From assembly GCA_902599405.1 (NCBI GenBank), contig CACKFO010000006.1, forward strand, positions 1-64,000: a DNA stretch of 64,000 bases, read 5' to 3'. Of this stretch, positions 54,559 to 63,722 are shown in pieces (the first letter of the stretch is position 1; each line of letters starts with the position of its first letter). The translations under genes were made by a program, and so were the position numbers. The stretch is from an uncultured Alphaproteobacteria bacterium. GTDB lineage: Bacteria; Pseudomonadota; Alphaproteobacteria; HIMB59. The notes beneath the pieces are model-generated. The model searched no databases. It had not been told where the DNA came from and worked only from the letters and a program-made list of their open reading frames with translations.

Positions 54559-55274
54559 TAAATCGTTAAGTTTAACCTATTAAGCACCTCTTCATATGCT
54601 TCTTCGATATTTCCTAAATCTCTACGAAATCGATCTTTATCAAGTTTTTTATTTGTTTTTAAATCCCACAAACGACATGTATCTGGTGATATTTCATCTG
54701 CTAAAACAAGCTCATCAGTTTTTTTACAAATTCCAAATTCTAATTTAAAATCAACTAGATTTATTCCTATAGAATAGAACGTAGACCTTAATATGTCATT
54801 AATTCTCAAAGAATATTCATCTATTAACTCTAATTCATTTAAATCACATAAACCTAAATTAAGAATATGTTCAGAACTTATATGAGGATCGCCAAGTTCA
54901 TCCGATTTTAAACAATACTCTATTAGCGTATCAGATAATTGCGTTCCTTCTTTTACACCAAACTTTTTAGATAAAGAGCCAGCAAAGAAATTTCTTACTA
55001 AAACTTCAATTGGAATAATATCTACTTTTTTTAAAAGCTGAGATTTTTTATCAATTTTCTTTATAAAGTGTGTTGGAATATCACAATGATTCAATATTTG
55101 AAATAAATAACTCGATATAGCATTATTAATTGCACCCTTATTCTTTATAGAGCCCTTTTTTAAATTATTAAAAGCTGTAGCATCATTTTTATAGGTAGCT
55201 ATGACTTCCTTACTAGTTTTGGCATAAATAATTTTTGCTTTTCCCTCATATAATTTTTTCAATTTTACTGCCAT
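54558..55274 (-). CDS. purC: SAICAR synthetase PurC
   Basis: A 238-residue phosphoribosylaminoimidazole-succinocarboxamide synthase with LYEGKAKIIYAK, DDATAFNN-like NDATAFNNLKKGSI, VEVLVRN-like PIEVLVRNFFAGS, LVDFKLEFG and LADEISPDTCRLWD. All are standard PurC motifs. It is linked to purB and purS by one-base TAATG overlaps. Confidence 0.98.
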   Translation of the reverse strand: MAVKLKKLYEGKAKIIYAKTSKEVIATYKNDATAFNNLKKGSIKNKGAINNAISSYLFQILNHCDIPTHFIKKIDKKSQLLKKVDIIPIEVLVRNFFAGSLSKKFGVKEGTQLSDTLIEYCLKSDELGDPHISSEHILNLGLCDLNELELIDEYSLRINDILRSTFYSIGINLVDFKLEFGICKKTDELVLADEISPDTCRLWDLKTNKKLDKDRFRRDLGNIEEAYEEVLNRLNLTI

Positions 55275-56563
55275 TAATTAATCCTTTTAAATATTTTATC
55301 AACATTTTTAAAAAGATTTTTATTATTGAAGATATTATTGACTTTACTTGATATTTTTAATTTGGCTAAACGAGGATGACTCAAAAGATTATCTTTAAAA
55401 GACATATCACCTTTCCAAGTTTTCAAAGCACAATCTTGAACAATCTTATAGGCATCTTCTCTTAAAACTTTATTTTCAATAAGAAAGATCAAGACATTTT
55501 GTGAATAGGGTAGACCTTTTAAAAGATTTAAATTTTTCATCATATTTTTTTTATTTATATTTAAATTATTTAAAACGTTGATCATTCTTTGAACTGCAAA
55601 GTCTAGCGTTATGGTGGCATTGGGAGCGTTTATTCTCTCAACACTGGAGTGACTTATATCTCTTTCATGCCATGAAGTTATATTCTCCAAAGCAGGAATA
55701 GTTAACGATCTAATTACTCTTGCTAGTCCTGTTAAATTTTCTGATAAAATTGGATTTTTTTTATGAGGCATTGCTGAACTACCCTTTTGGCCTTTTCCAA
55801 AACCTTCCTCAACTTCTAAAACTTCTGTTCTTTGTAAATGTCTAATTTCAGTTGATAGACGTTCGATGGAGCTTGCAATAATAGCAAAAGAGCAAAAAAG
55901 GTCCGCATGCCTGTCTCTTGGAATTATCTGCGTGGAGACAGGTTCGATTGCAAATTTTAATTTTTTAGCAATCATTTGCTCTACCCTTGTGTCAATATTT
56001 GAATATGTCCCTACAGGACCAGACATTTGAATTGTTTGTATTTGTTTTATCGAATTTTTAAGACGATCTATGTTTCTTTTGTTTTCGGCTAGATAACCTA
56101 ATATTTTTAATCCAAAAGTAGTCGTTTCGGCGTGAATACCATGACTTCTACCGATACATAATGTGTATTTATGTTTTTTTGCAATATTTAAAAGAGATTT
56201 ACTCAAAGTTTTTAAACCTCCAAGAATTATATTGCTTGATTGGTTAAGTTGTATGGAGAAAGAAGTATCTAAAATATCACTAGATGTTAGTCCTTTATGA
56301 ATATACCTAGACTCGGGTCCTACATACTTTGCTACATTAGTTAAAAAAGCAATTACATCGTGCTTTGTTTTTTCTTCAATCTTTTCTATTTCTTTTACCT
56401 TAAACTTTGCTTTTTTTTTAATTTTGTTTGAGGTTCCTTTAGGTATCTGACCCAATTTTTCCATAGCCTCGCAAGCAAGAATTTCAAGGTCAAGCCATAT
56501 TTGAAATTTATTATTATCCTCCCAGATTTCTTTAAGAATTTTTCTAGAGTATCTTGGTATCAA
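55274..56563 (-). CDS. purB: Adenylosuccinate lyase PurB
   Basis: A 429-residue fumarase-superfamily lyase acting in both purine synthesis and AMP formation. It has the MIPRYSRKILKEIW start, HDVIAFL, GLTSSDILDTS, GRSHGIHAETTTFG and the signature SSAMPHKKNP with nearby HERDISHSSVER. The start codon is TTG in a TTGA overlap with the map stop. Length and motifs are those of the bacterial AMP-lyase branch. Confidence 0.97.
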   Translation of the reverse strand: MIPRYSRKILKEIWEDNNKFQIWLDLEILACEAMEKLGQIPKGTSNKIKKKAKFKVKEIEKIEEKTKHDVIAFLTNVAKYVGPESRYIHKGLTSSDILDTSFSIQLNQSSNIILGGLKTLSKSLLNIAKKHKYTLCIGRSHGIHAETTTFGLKILGYLAENKRNIDRLKNSIKQIQTIQMSGPVGTYSNIDTRVEQMIAKKLKFAIEPVSTQIIPRDRHADLFCSFAIIASSIERLSTEIRHLQRTEVLEVEEGFGKGQKGSSAMPHKKNPILSENLTGLARVIRSLTIPALENITSWHERDISHSSVERINAPNATITLDFAVQRMINVLNNLNINKKNMMKNLNLLKGLPYSQNVLIFLIENKVLREDAYKIVQDCALKTWKGDMSFKDNLLSHPRLAKLKISSKVNNIFNNKNLFKNVDKIFKRIN

Positions 56564-57336
56564 TTATAAAAAGCCTTATTTGGAGACTCTGTTAGAATCT
56601 CAATAATATCACCATTAATGTATATCGTATGTTCGTACTGAGCGCTAAGTGTTTTATCTTTTGTCACTGCAGTCCAACCATCGTTAAGTATTTTAGATTG
56701 ATATTTACCAACATTGATCATGGGTTCAATTGTAAAAATCATTCCATCTACAAATTTTACTTTATCATACTCACTATCGTAATAGTGTAAAATACTAGGA
56801 TTCTCGTGAAATTTTAATCCAACTCCATGTCCACAAAAATCTCTAACAACACTAAAGTTATTTGAAGTAGCTATATCCTCAATTTTTTTTCCTATTCTAC
56901 TGATAGGCTCACCAACTTTTATCTCGTCAATACTTTCTATCAAACAATCGTGGGTAACCTTGCATAGATTACTTGCTTTAATTGAAATGTCTCCTACTTT
57001 AAACATCCTTGATGAGTCCCCATGCCAACCATCAATTATTGTTGTTACATCTACATTTAAAATATCTCCATTTTGAAGGTTTCGATTATAATTTGGAATT
57101 CCATGACAAATAACATGATTTAATGAGGTACATGTAGACTTTGGAAAACCTCTGTAAAACAACGGCGCAGGTGTGCCTCCTAGCTCTTGAATTCTTTTTA
57201 AACAATAATCATCAATCTCAGACGTTGAGACACCTTCTTTAATAATATTATTTAGTTCGTCTAAAATAGTCGCAGTTATTTTACTTGCCTCTCTACAAGG
57301 TTCTATCTCATAACTTTTGTATGATTTAATTTTCAT
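56560..57336 (-). CDS. map: Methionine aminopeptidase, type I
   Basis: A 258-residue metallopeptidase that removes N-terminal methionine. Metal ligands appear in NVDVTTIIDGWHGDSSRMF (two Asp), GHGVGLKFHENPSI (His), FTIEPMI (Glu) and SAQYEHT (Glu). The ATG at 57336 is preceded by an in-frame TTG at 57339. Its 5' end overlaps sfsA and its stop overlaps purB. Confidence 0.96.
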   Translation of the reverse strand: MKIKSYKSYEIEPCREASKITATILDELNNIIKEGVSTSEIDDYCLKRIQELGGTPAPLFYRGFPKSTCTSLNHVICHGIPNYNRNLQNGDILNVDVTTIIDGWHGDSSRMFKVGDISIKASNLCKVTHDCLIESIDEIKVGEPISRIGKKIEDIATSNNFSVVRDFCGHGVGLKFHENPSILHYYDSEYDKVKFVDGMIFTIEPMINVGKYQSKILNDGWTAVTKDKTLSAQYEHTIYINGDIIEILTESPNKAFYN

Positions 57337-58021
57337 CAATATTTATCTCACTAGTAATACTTATACCTTTATGTGAAACGTTACATTTAAAAGCTCTAAA
57401 TTGTACGCCACTTTTTTTTGCTTTAAGAGAGTTTTCATAATACTCATTATCCAGATCTTTAGCTATAGAAAATCTATCTGCATCATTTCGTTGAATAAGA
57501 TATATTAAAAAACATTTACTCCCTTTTTTTGACATATTACTCAACTCAATTAAATGTTTAGATCCCCTAGAAGTAACTGCATCTGGAAATTCTGCTAAAT
57601 TCTTTTTTCTTGATAAAGTGACTGATTTAACTTCAATGTAAGTATTCCCATTTGGGTGGCTAGCAAAGATATCAACTCTAGAATTTTCTCCATATTTAAC
57701 CTCTTTTTTTAAATCTCCTTTAATTTCCTGCAAAATTTTTTTTTCCTTCATGGCGTTGAAAACTATGTCATTTGGCAGAGATGTGTTTACTCCTACAAAA
57801 GTTTTGAGATCTTTAATTGCCTCTAGTCTATATTTTAATTTTGCATTCGGGTTTTCAACTTTGGCAACTAATACCTTTGAGTCTTCTTTTAATAAACCTA
57901 AAAGTGACCCTGTATTTGGGCAGTAAGCTGTGACAACTTCATTATCAATCTTTAAATCTACAAAAAATCGTTTATAGCGTTTTACAAAAAAACCCTCTAA
58001 GATTTGTTCTTTATACTTCAT
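57326..58021 (-). CDS. sfsA: SfsA-family DNA-binding/nuclease-like protein
   Basis: A 231-residue SfsA-type protein, with EGFFVKRYKRFFVDL, AYCPNTGSLLGLL, KKEVKYGENSRVDIFA, TYIEVKSVTLSRKK and FPDAVTSRGSKHLIEL. SfsA was named for effects on sugar fermentation in E. coli, and its fold is nuclease-like with an ExK-type site (EVK here). The true function is unsettled. It heads the purine operon on the minus strand, and its ATG is two bases from the divergent CinA-like ATG. Confidence 0.92.
   Translation of the reverse strand: MKYKEQILEGFFVKRYKRFFVDLKIDNEVVTAYCPNTGSLLGLLKEDSKVLVAKVENPNAKLKYRLEAIKDLKTFVGVNTSLPNDIVFNAMKEKKILQEIKGDLKKEVKYGENSRVDIFASHPNGNTYIEVKSVTLSRKKNLAEFPDAVTSRGSKHLIELSNMSKKGSKCFLIYLIQRNDADRFSIAKDLDNEYYENSLKAKKSGVQFRAFKCNVSHKGISITSEINIDEN
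58012..58017 (+). promoter_or_regulatory. Candidate -10 box for the CinA-like gene
   Basis: TATACT ends 6 nt before the CinA-like ATG, inside the first codons of the divergent sfsA. The -35 region is not a good match. With only two bases between the divergent start codons, each promoter must overlap the other gene. Confidence 0.35.
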
Positions 58022-58023
58022 TT

Positions 58024-58767
58024 ATGGTAACTACTAAAAAAATATATTCTGCTTGTCTAATTATCATTGGCAATGAGATATTATCAGGTAGGACCCAAGA
58101 TAAAAATATAAATCATGTAGCTAAAGAGTTGTTCATTTGTGGTATATCTCTAAAGTTAGTGGTCGTAATCCCTGACCAAAAAAAAATAATTATATCTCAA
58201 ATAAGAAAATTAAAAAATCAGTATGATTTTGTTATCACTACTGGTGGTATAGGTCCAACTCACGATGACATTACATCTGAATCTATTAGTTTGGCAGTTA
58301 AAAAAAAATACAAATTACATTACGGCGCATACAGAGAATTAAAAAAATATTACACAAAAATTAAATCTGAATTAACTGATGCAAGAATGAAAATGGCGTA
58401 TATGCCGGAAGGCTCTAAGTTAATTTTAAATAAAGTTAGTGGAGCACCAGGTTTTAAAATTGAAAATATTTATGTTTTTGCAGGCATACCTTCAATAGTA
58501 CAAGCGATGATGAAAGAATTTAAAAAAATGATCAAAATTAAAAATAAATTTTATTCAACTACTATAATTACGAAGCTTTTCGAGAGTAAAATAGCCCATA
58601 TACTCGTTGAAGCTGAGAGAAAATATAATAATATTTCTATAGGTAGCTATCCAATTTTTGATGGAAAACCTAAGGGCGTAGAGGTTGTTATAAGCTCTCA
58701 AGTTAACAAATTAAGTGTTAGTAATGCAAAAAAATTCATATTAAGTGAGATAAACAAAATCATTTAA
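58024..58767 (+). CDS. CinA N-terminal-type (MoCF-fold) nucleotide hydrolase-like protein
   Basis: A 247-residue molybdopterin-binding-fold protein with LIIIGNEILSGRTQDKNINHVA and TTGGIGPTHDDITSESI, the two signatures of the CinA N-terminal domain. The deamidase (PncC) half is absent, as in many alphaproteobacteria. Full-length CinA has ADP-ribose/NMN-related pyrophosphatase activity. Whether this short form does too is unknown. Related Mo-cofactor proteins MoaB and MogA lack the DKNI segment. Confidence 0.85.
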   Translation: MVTTKKIYSACLIIIGNEILSGRTQDKNINHVAKELFICGISLKLVVVIPDQKKIIISQIRKLKNQYDFVITTGGIGPTHDDITSESISLAVKKKYKLHYGAYRELKKYYTKIKSELTDARMKMAYMPEGSKLILNKVSGAPGFKIENIYVFAGIPSIVQAMMKEFKKMIKIKNKFYSTTIITKLFESKIAHILVEAERKYNNISIGSYPIFDGKPKGVEVVISSQVNKLSVSNAKKFILSEINKII

Positions 58768-58804
58768 GATTGGATTAATATAATATAAAACAATATTTCT
58801 TTAT

Positions 58805-58881
58805 GGCGGAGTAGCTCAGTTGGTTAGAGCGGTGGAATCATAATCCATGTGTCGGGGGTTCAAATCCCTCCTCCGCTACCA
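58805..58881 (+). tRNA. tRNA-Met (CAT), elongator
   Basis: A full 77-nt cloverleaf including an encoded CCA. Acceptor GGCGGAG pairs with CTCCGCT (G1-U72 wobble), and the anticodon loop ATCATAA gives CAT. The T arm is GGGGG TTCAAAT CCCTC-like. Identity with the elongator tRNA-Met of alphaproteobacteria is preferred over the lysidine-modified Ile tRNA. A TATAAT at 58779-58784 could be its -10 box. Confidence 0.88.
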
Positions 58882-58932
58882 AGATTAATTATTGTAATTA
58901 TTTATATTTTGACATATCTTTCGCTATCTGAT

Positions 58933-59009
<77 letters not shown>

Positions 59010-59015
59010 AATTAT

Positions 59016-59729
59016 TTAAAATAATTTATATTTTATCAAAGCAAAAATAGCTTCAAACGCATCTTTTAATTTTATTTTTTTTCCCTCTTTATAACTTCTA
59101 CCAAAGTAGTCTATGGGCACTTCTTTAATTTGAATACCCAATTTAGCAATTTTTGTTGTCACTTCAGGACAAAAAGCAAATCTTTTTTCATGCAAATCAA
59201 TTTTTTGAATTACATTTCTATCAAATAGCTTGTAGCAGGTATGGGCATCTGTGAGTTTCTGCTTATTTATGAAATTTGATAGTTTGGTCAAAATAAAATT
59301 TGCAAATTTACTTAAAACTGGTCTCAACCCTCCTTGGTTACTTACATCGCCACCTTTTAAAACTCTTGAGCCATAAACAACTTTATAGCCATTTTTGGTT
59401 TCATTTAACAAATCAATATAATTTTTTGGGTTGTATTCCAAATCAGCATCTTGAATGATTACAAATTTTCCATTAGATATTTCTATGCCTTTTTTACAGG
59501 CAAAACCTTTACCTCTATTTTTTTTGAAAGATAATAAATAGTCATATAAATGGTCATTACTTTTAAGTATTTTAAGTGAATTATCGTTTGAACCATCATT
59601 AATAACAATAATCTCTTTGAAAATATTTATATTATTAATTTTTTCTAGAATCGTTTTAATAGTATCTTGTTCATTAAATAAAGGAATAATTACAGAGAGT
59701 TCTAATTCTTTATTTTTTTTTAATTTCAT
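59016..59729 (-). CDS. GT2-family glycosyltransferase, DPM1-like
   Basis: A 237-residue cytoplasmic glycosyltransferase. It has the N-terminal SVIIPLFNEQDTI, IVINDGSNDNS, the metal-site QDADLEYNP and VVYGSRVLKGG, with no C-terminal membrane helices. This form resembles dolichol- or undecaprenyl-phosphate mannose/glucose synthases. Beside it is a large membrane protein that could use a lipid-linked sugar. The actual donor and acceptor cannot be read from the sequence. Its stop lies within an AT-only palindrome (59009-59027). Confidence 0.85.
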   Translation of the reverse strand: MKLKKNKELELSVIIPLFNEQDTIKTILEKINNINIFKEIIVINDGSNDNSLKILKSNDHLYDYLLSFKKNRGKGFACKKGIEISNGKFVIIQDADLEYNPKNYIDLLNETKNGYKVVYGSRVLKGGDVSNQGGLRPVLSKFANFILTKLSNFINKQKLTDAHTCYKLFDRNVIQKIDLHEKRFAFCPEVTTKIAKLGIQIKEVPIDYFGRSYKEGKKIKLKDAFEAIFALIKYKLF

Positions 59730-59787
59730 TGCTATATTTAGATTTTATAAATAAATTTAAATTCTTAAATCATTAATTTAAAAAAAA

Positions 59788-61578
59788 ATGATATTTCCAG
59801 TCCTTTATTTAAAAACTATTTTATTTACCTTTTTTATTTTATGTAATGTTTGTGGTTATTTTCTTTTAATTAAAAAATTTTTTGGATTACAGAGTCAAAA
59901 TATATTTACAATCTTTATTCTAGGTTCATCTTTTTTAATTTTTTTTTCATACTTAATTAATTTTTTTTCCCCACTTAATATATACATAACTAATATTTTT
60001 TTTATTTTCTTTTCAATTATGGGACTAATTTTTTTTGTAATTGATAAAAATATAAACTTCAGATATTTGATAATAATTGTATTTATAACATCACTTATAA
60101 CTTTTTTATCTAAGTCGTATAATGATTATGAACTCTACCATCTACCTTATATGGAAATTTTGAGGAAATTTAAAATTATATTTGGTCTTTCAAACTTTGA
60201 TTTTAGATATGGGCATACTTCTGTATTTCAAAATATTTCTGCATTTCAGTACAATTCATTAATGCTTAAAGATAGTTATGTATTTTACACACCATTATTA
60301 ACAATTTTGTCGGCTGGATATCTTTACAAAAAATTATTCAAAACTAGAAATAATTTTATTTTATTAATTTCTTTATCAACACTAATTTATTATCTACTTC
60401 ACGGTAGTAGATATGGTGCTTTGGGAAATGACTTACCAACTCACATACTTGCTGTTATTTCAATAATTTTATTTATTGAAATAAAAAATAACAATTCTAA
60501 TAAGAATGAAAATATATTTTTATTTCTGACAATTATTTTAATAATAACCCTATCAAAGTTTTCTCTTATATTATTTTATTTATTGCCTGTATATTTAGTT
60601 TTAAAAAGGAAAATATTTATAGACCTTAAAAATATATTTTTATTAGTTTTATTATCATTTTTTTTTATTAAAAATTTTATTAATACATCCTGTTTAGTCT
60701 ATCCAATATCATTTTTATGTTTTGAAACTAAGTGGTCAGTAAATGAGTATAGTTATACCTCGCCAAAAACCATATCAATGGAAAGTAGCGCTATGGTAAA
60801 AGCTTATATGGAGAGTAAATATTTAATTGATCCAAATTTGAAAAAGAATTTTATTGATAATCTATTAGAGCAAGATAGTTCTAAAAAATTCTTATCTCTA
60901 CTTCCAAATCATGAAAAATCTGAATATATCAACTTTCAATATTATAAATACTATTCCCAGTTCAAAATTTGGTTTCCTGAATATCTAAAAGGAAATGACT
61001 TTTTAAAATTATTAAAAAATATATTTTTTTTATGTTTTATAATTTTTTTTATTTTTTATTTTTATCTAAAATCTCAAATTTTAAATAAAATTAATTTGCT
61101 CAATCTTTTAACAAAATTTTTTATCAATAATTATTTTATTACTATTTTCCTCTCAATTAATTTTTTGCTGTGGTTAATTAACTTCCCTCAGTTAAGATAT
61201 GGTTTATCATATGTCTTAGTTTTTAGTATGCTGCCTTCAATTGTAGTTTATGGCAATTGTAACCTTCATAGAGTTGAAAAAATATTTAGAATTTTAATAA
61301 TTTTATCTTTCTCTTACGCTATTTTATCCAATTCTTTAAGGATCTTTAAAGAGTCAAAAAATTATAATCAAATCAACGATATTTTACATTTACAGATTGT
61401 GCCTCTTTCAAAATTTGATTATAAAACTATCAAAACTAATGATCACATTGACATTAGACAACCAATTGGTGGTGTTTGCTCAGATATCGAGCAGTTATGC
61501 TCAGTTTTTACAGACCGATTTTTACTGACTCAAAGGAAAATACATAAATCTGCCAATAATTACATTATAATTAAATAG
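59788..61578 (+). CDS. Large multi-span membrane protein, GT-C/LIC_10190-like
   Basis: A 596-residue Phe/Ile/Leu-rich protein with about eleven to thirteen predicted membrane helices. After two or three helices comes a loop with YNDYELYHLPYMEILRKF and FRYGHTSVFQNISAFQ. This resembles the first periplasmic loop of a family of lipid-sugar-using membrane proteins (LIC_10190-like, GT-C topology). The C-terminal tail (from about 520) is soluble with several cysteines (GGVCSDIEQLCS). A glycan-transferase or polymerase role is inferred from topology and the adjacent GT2. It is the most AT-rich gene here. Confidence 0.6.
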   Translation: MIFPVLYLKTILFTFFILCNVCGYFLLIKKFFGLQSQNIFTIFILGSSFLIFFSYLINFFSPLNIYITNIFFIFFSIMGLIFFVIDKNINFRYLIIIVFITSLITFLSKSYNDYELYHLPYMEILRKFKIIFGLSNFDFRYGHTSVFQNISAFQYNSLMLKDSYVFYTPLLTILSAGYLYKKLFKTRNNFILLISLSTLIYYLLHGSRYGALGNDLPTHILAVISIILFIEIKNNNSNKNENIFLFLTIILIITLSKFSLILFYLLPVYLVLKRKIFIDLKNIFLLVLLSFFFIKNFINTSCLVYPISFLCFETKWSVNEYSYTSPKTISMESSAMVKAYMESKYLIDPNLKKNFIDNLLEQDSSKKFLSLLPNHEKSEYINFQYYKYYSQFKIWFPEYLKGNDFLKLLKNIFFLCFIIFFIFYFYLKSQILNKINLLNLLTKFFINNYFITIFLSINFLLWLINFPQLRYGLSYVLVFSMLPSIVVYGNCNLHRVEKIFRILIILSFSYAILSNSLRIFKESKNYNQINDILHLQIVPLSKFDYKTIKTNDHIDIRQPIGGVCSDIEQLCSVFTDRFLLTQRKIHKSANNYIIIK

Positions 61579-61606
61579 TTTTTTTGAGTAATTTTATTAA
61601 TTGCAT

Positions 61607-61634
61607 TTGACAAAACTTCAATAAAGTGTAGATA
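61607..61634 (+). promoter_or_regulatory. Predicted rrn promoter
   Basis: A perfect -35 TTGACA (61607-61612) is followed after 16 nt by TAGATA (61629-61634). It is about 200 nt upstream of 16S rRNA and is the best sigma-70-type promoter in the gap between the membrane protein and the rRNA operon. Confidence 0.65.
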
Positions 61635-61685
61635 TATTCTACTTTTTTTGAATCTTGAGGCCGTTTAACGTGCATTAGTGATTCT

Positions 61686-61694
61686 TGCTCTTTA
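61686..61694 (+). promoter_or_regulatory. rRNA antitermination boxA
   Basis: TGCTCTTTA matches the bacterial boxA core (TGCTCTTTAACA) and sits in the leader between the rrn promoter and 16S rRNA. It is bound by NusB/S10 during antitermination in characterised bacteria. Confidence 0.75.
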
Positions 61695-61714
61695 TTTTTT
61701 GTAAATATGAAATG

Positions 61715-61726
61715 AATAGACGGTGG
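61715..61726 (+). promoter_or_regulatory. 5' arm of the 16S processing stem
   Basis: AATAGACGGTGG is exactly complementary to CCACCGTCTATT at 63374-63385, after 16S. The 12-bp helix would loop out pre-16S rRNA for RNase III-type processing. Confidence 0.8.
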
Positions 61727-61836
61727 GTTTATAACGTCAAATTTCGGTAAAGTCCCTATTTAGAAAAATAGTGGCTCGTTATTTTGGCGTCTAACCTACG
61801 TCAATTTAAAACTTTGTTTTTTATGAGTAGGTAATT

Positions 61837-63334
<1,498 letters not shown>

Positions 63335-63373
63335 AGGAAAAAAAACTTTGAACTAAGTGTACGTTCGAAGTAA

Positions 63374-63385
63374 CCACCGTCTATT
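63374..63385 (+). promoter_or_regulatory. 3' arm of the 16S processing stem
   Basis: CCACCGTCTATT pairs perfectly with 61715-61726 upstream of 16S, closing the pre-16S stalk about 40 nt after the mature 3' end. Confidence 0.8.
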
Positions 63386-63427
63386 TGTTTTGCTTTTTTC
63401 AACATGTGTTGATAAAGAGCATTGATT

Positions 63428-63504
63428 GGGCGTGTAGCTCAGTTGGTTAGAGCGCGCGCTTGATAAGCGTGAGGTCGGAGGTTCAAGTCCTCCCTCGCCC
63501 ACCA
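63428..63504 (+). tRNA. tRNA-Ile (GAT)
   Basis: A 77-nt tRNA in the 16S-23S spacer with encoded CCA and anticodon loop TTGATAA. The acceptor stem GGGCGTG / CTCGCCC has a U-U mismatch at 6:67, while all other stems pair well. Its position before tRNA-Ala is standard. Confidence 0.96.
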
Positions 63505-63512
63505 ACAATGTT

Positions 63513-63588
63513 GGGGGATTAGCTCAGCTGGGAGAGCGCCTGATTTGCATTCAGGAGGTCAGCGGTTCGATCCCGCTATCCTCCACCA
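63513..63588 (+). tRNA. tRNA-Ala (TGC)
   Basis: A 76-nt tRNA with encoded CCA. Acceptor GGGGGAT pairs with ATCCTCC (one G-U), and the anticodon loop is TTTGCAT. It begins 8 nt after tRNA-Ile, in the usual rrn spacer order. Confidence 0.97.
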
Positions 63589-63625
63589 ACTTTTTAAAAT
63601 CGTAAATATGTAAGCTGATAACACA

Positions 63626-63653
63626 GACGAATGACTTGCACGAGTTATTCGTC
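63626..63653 (+). promoter_or_regulatory. Hairpin in the tRNA-Ala to 23S spacer
   Basis: GACGAATGACTT and GAGTTATTCGTC form a 12-bp stem (two G-U pairs) around a GCAC loop. Flanking ACACAG and CTGTGT (before 23S) could pair around it. It probably belongs to the 23S precursor processing structure. Confidence 0.55.
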
Positions 63654-63722
63654 AATTAAACAACTAATATAACAAATAACTACAAAAAGTTATTAACTAC
63701 AAACTTTTCACTGTGTGTTAAT

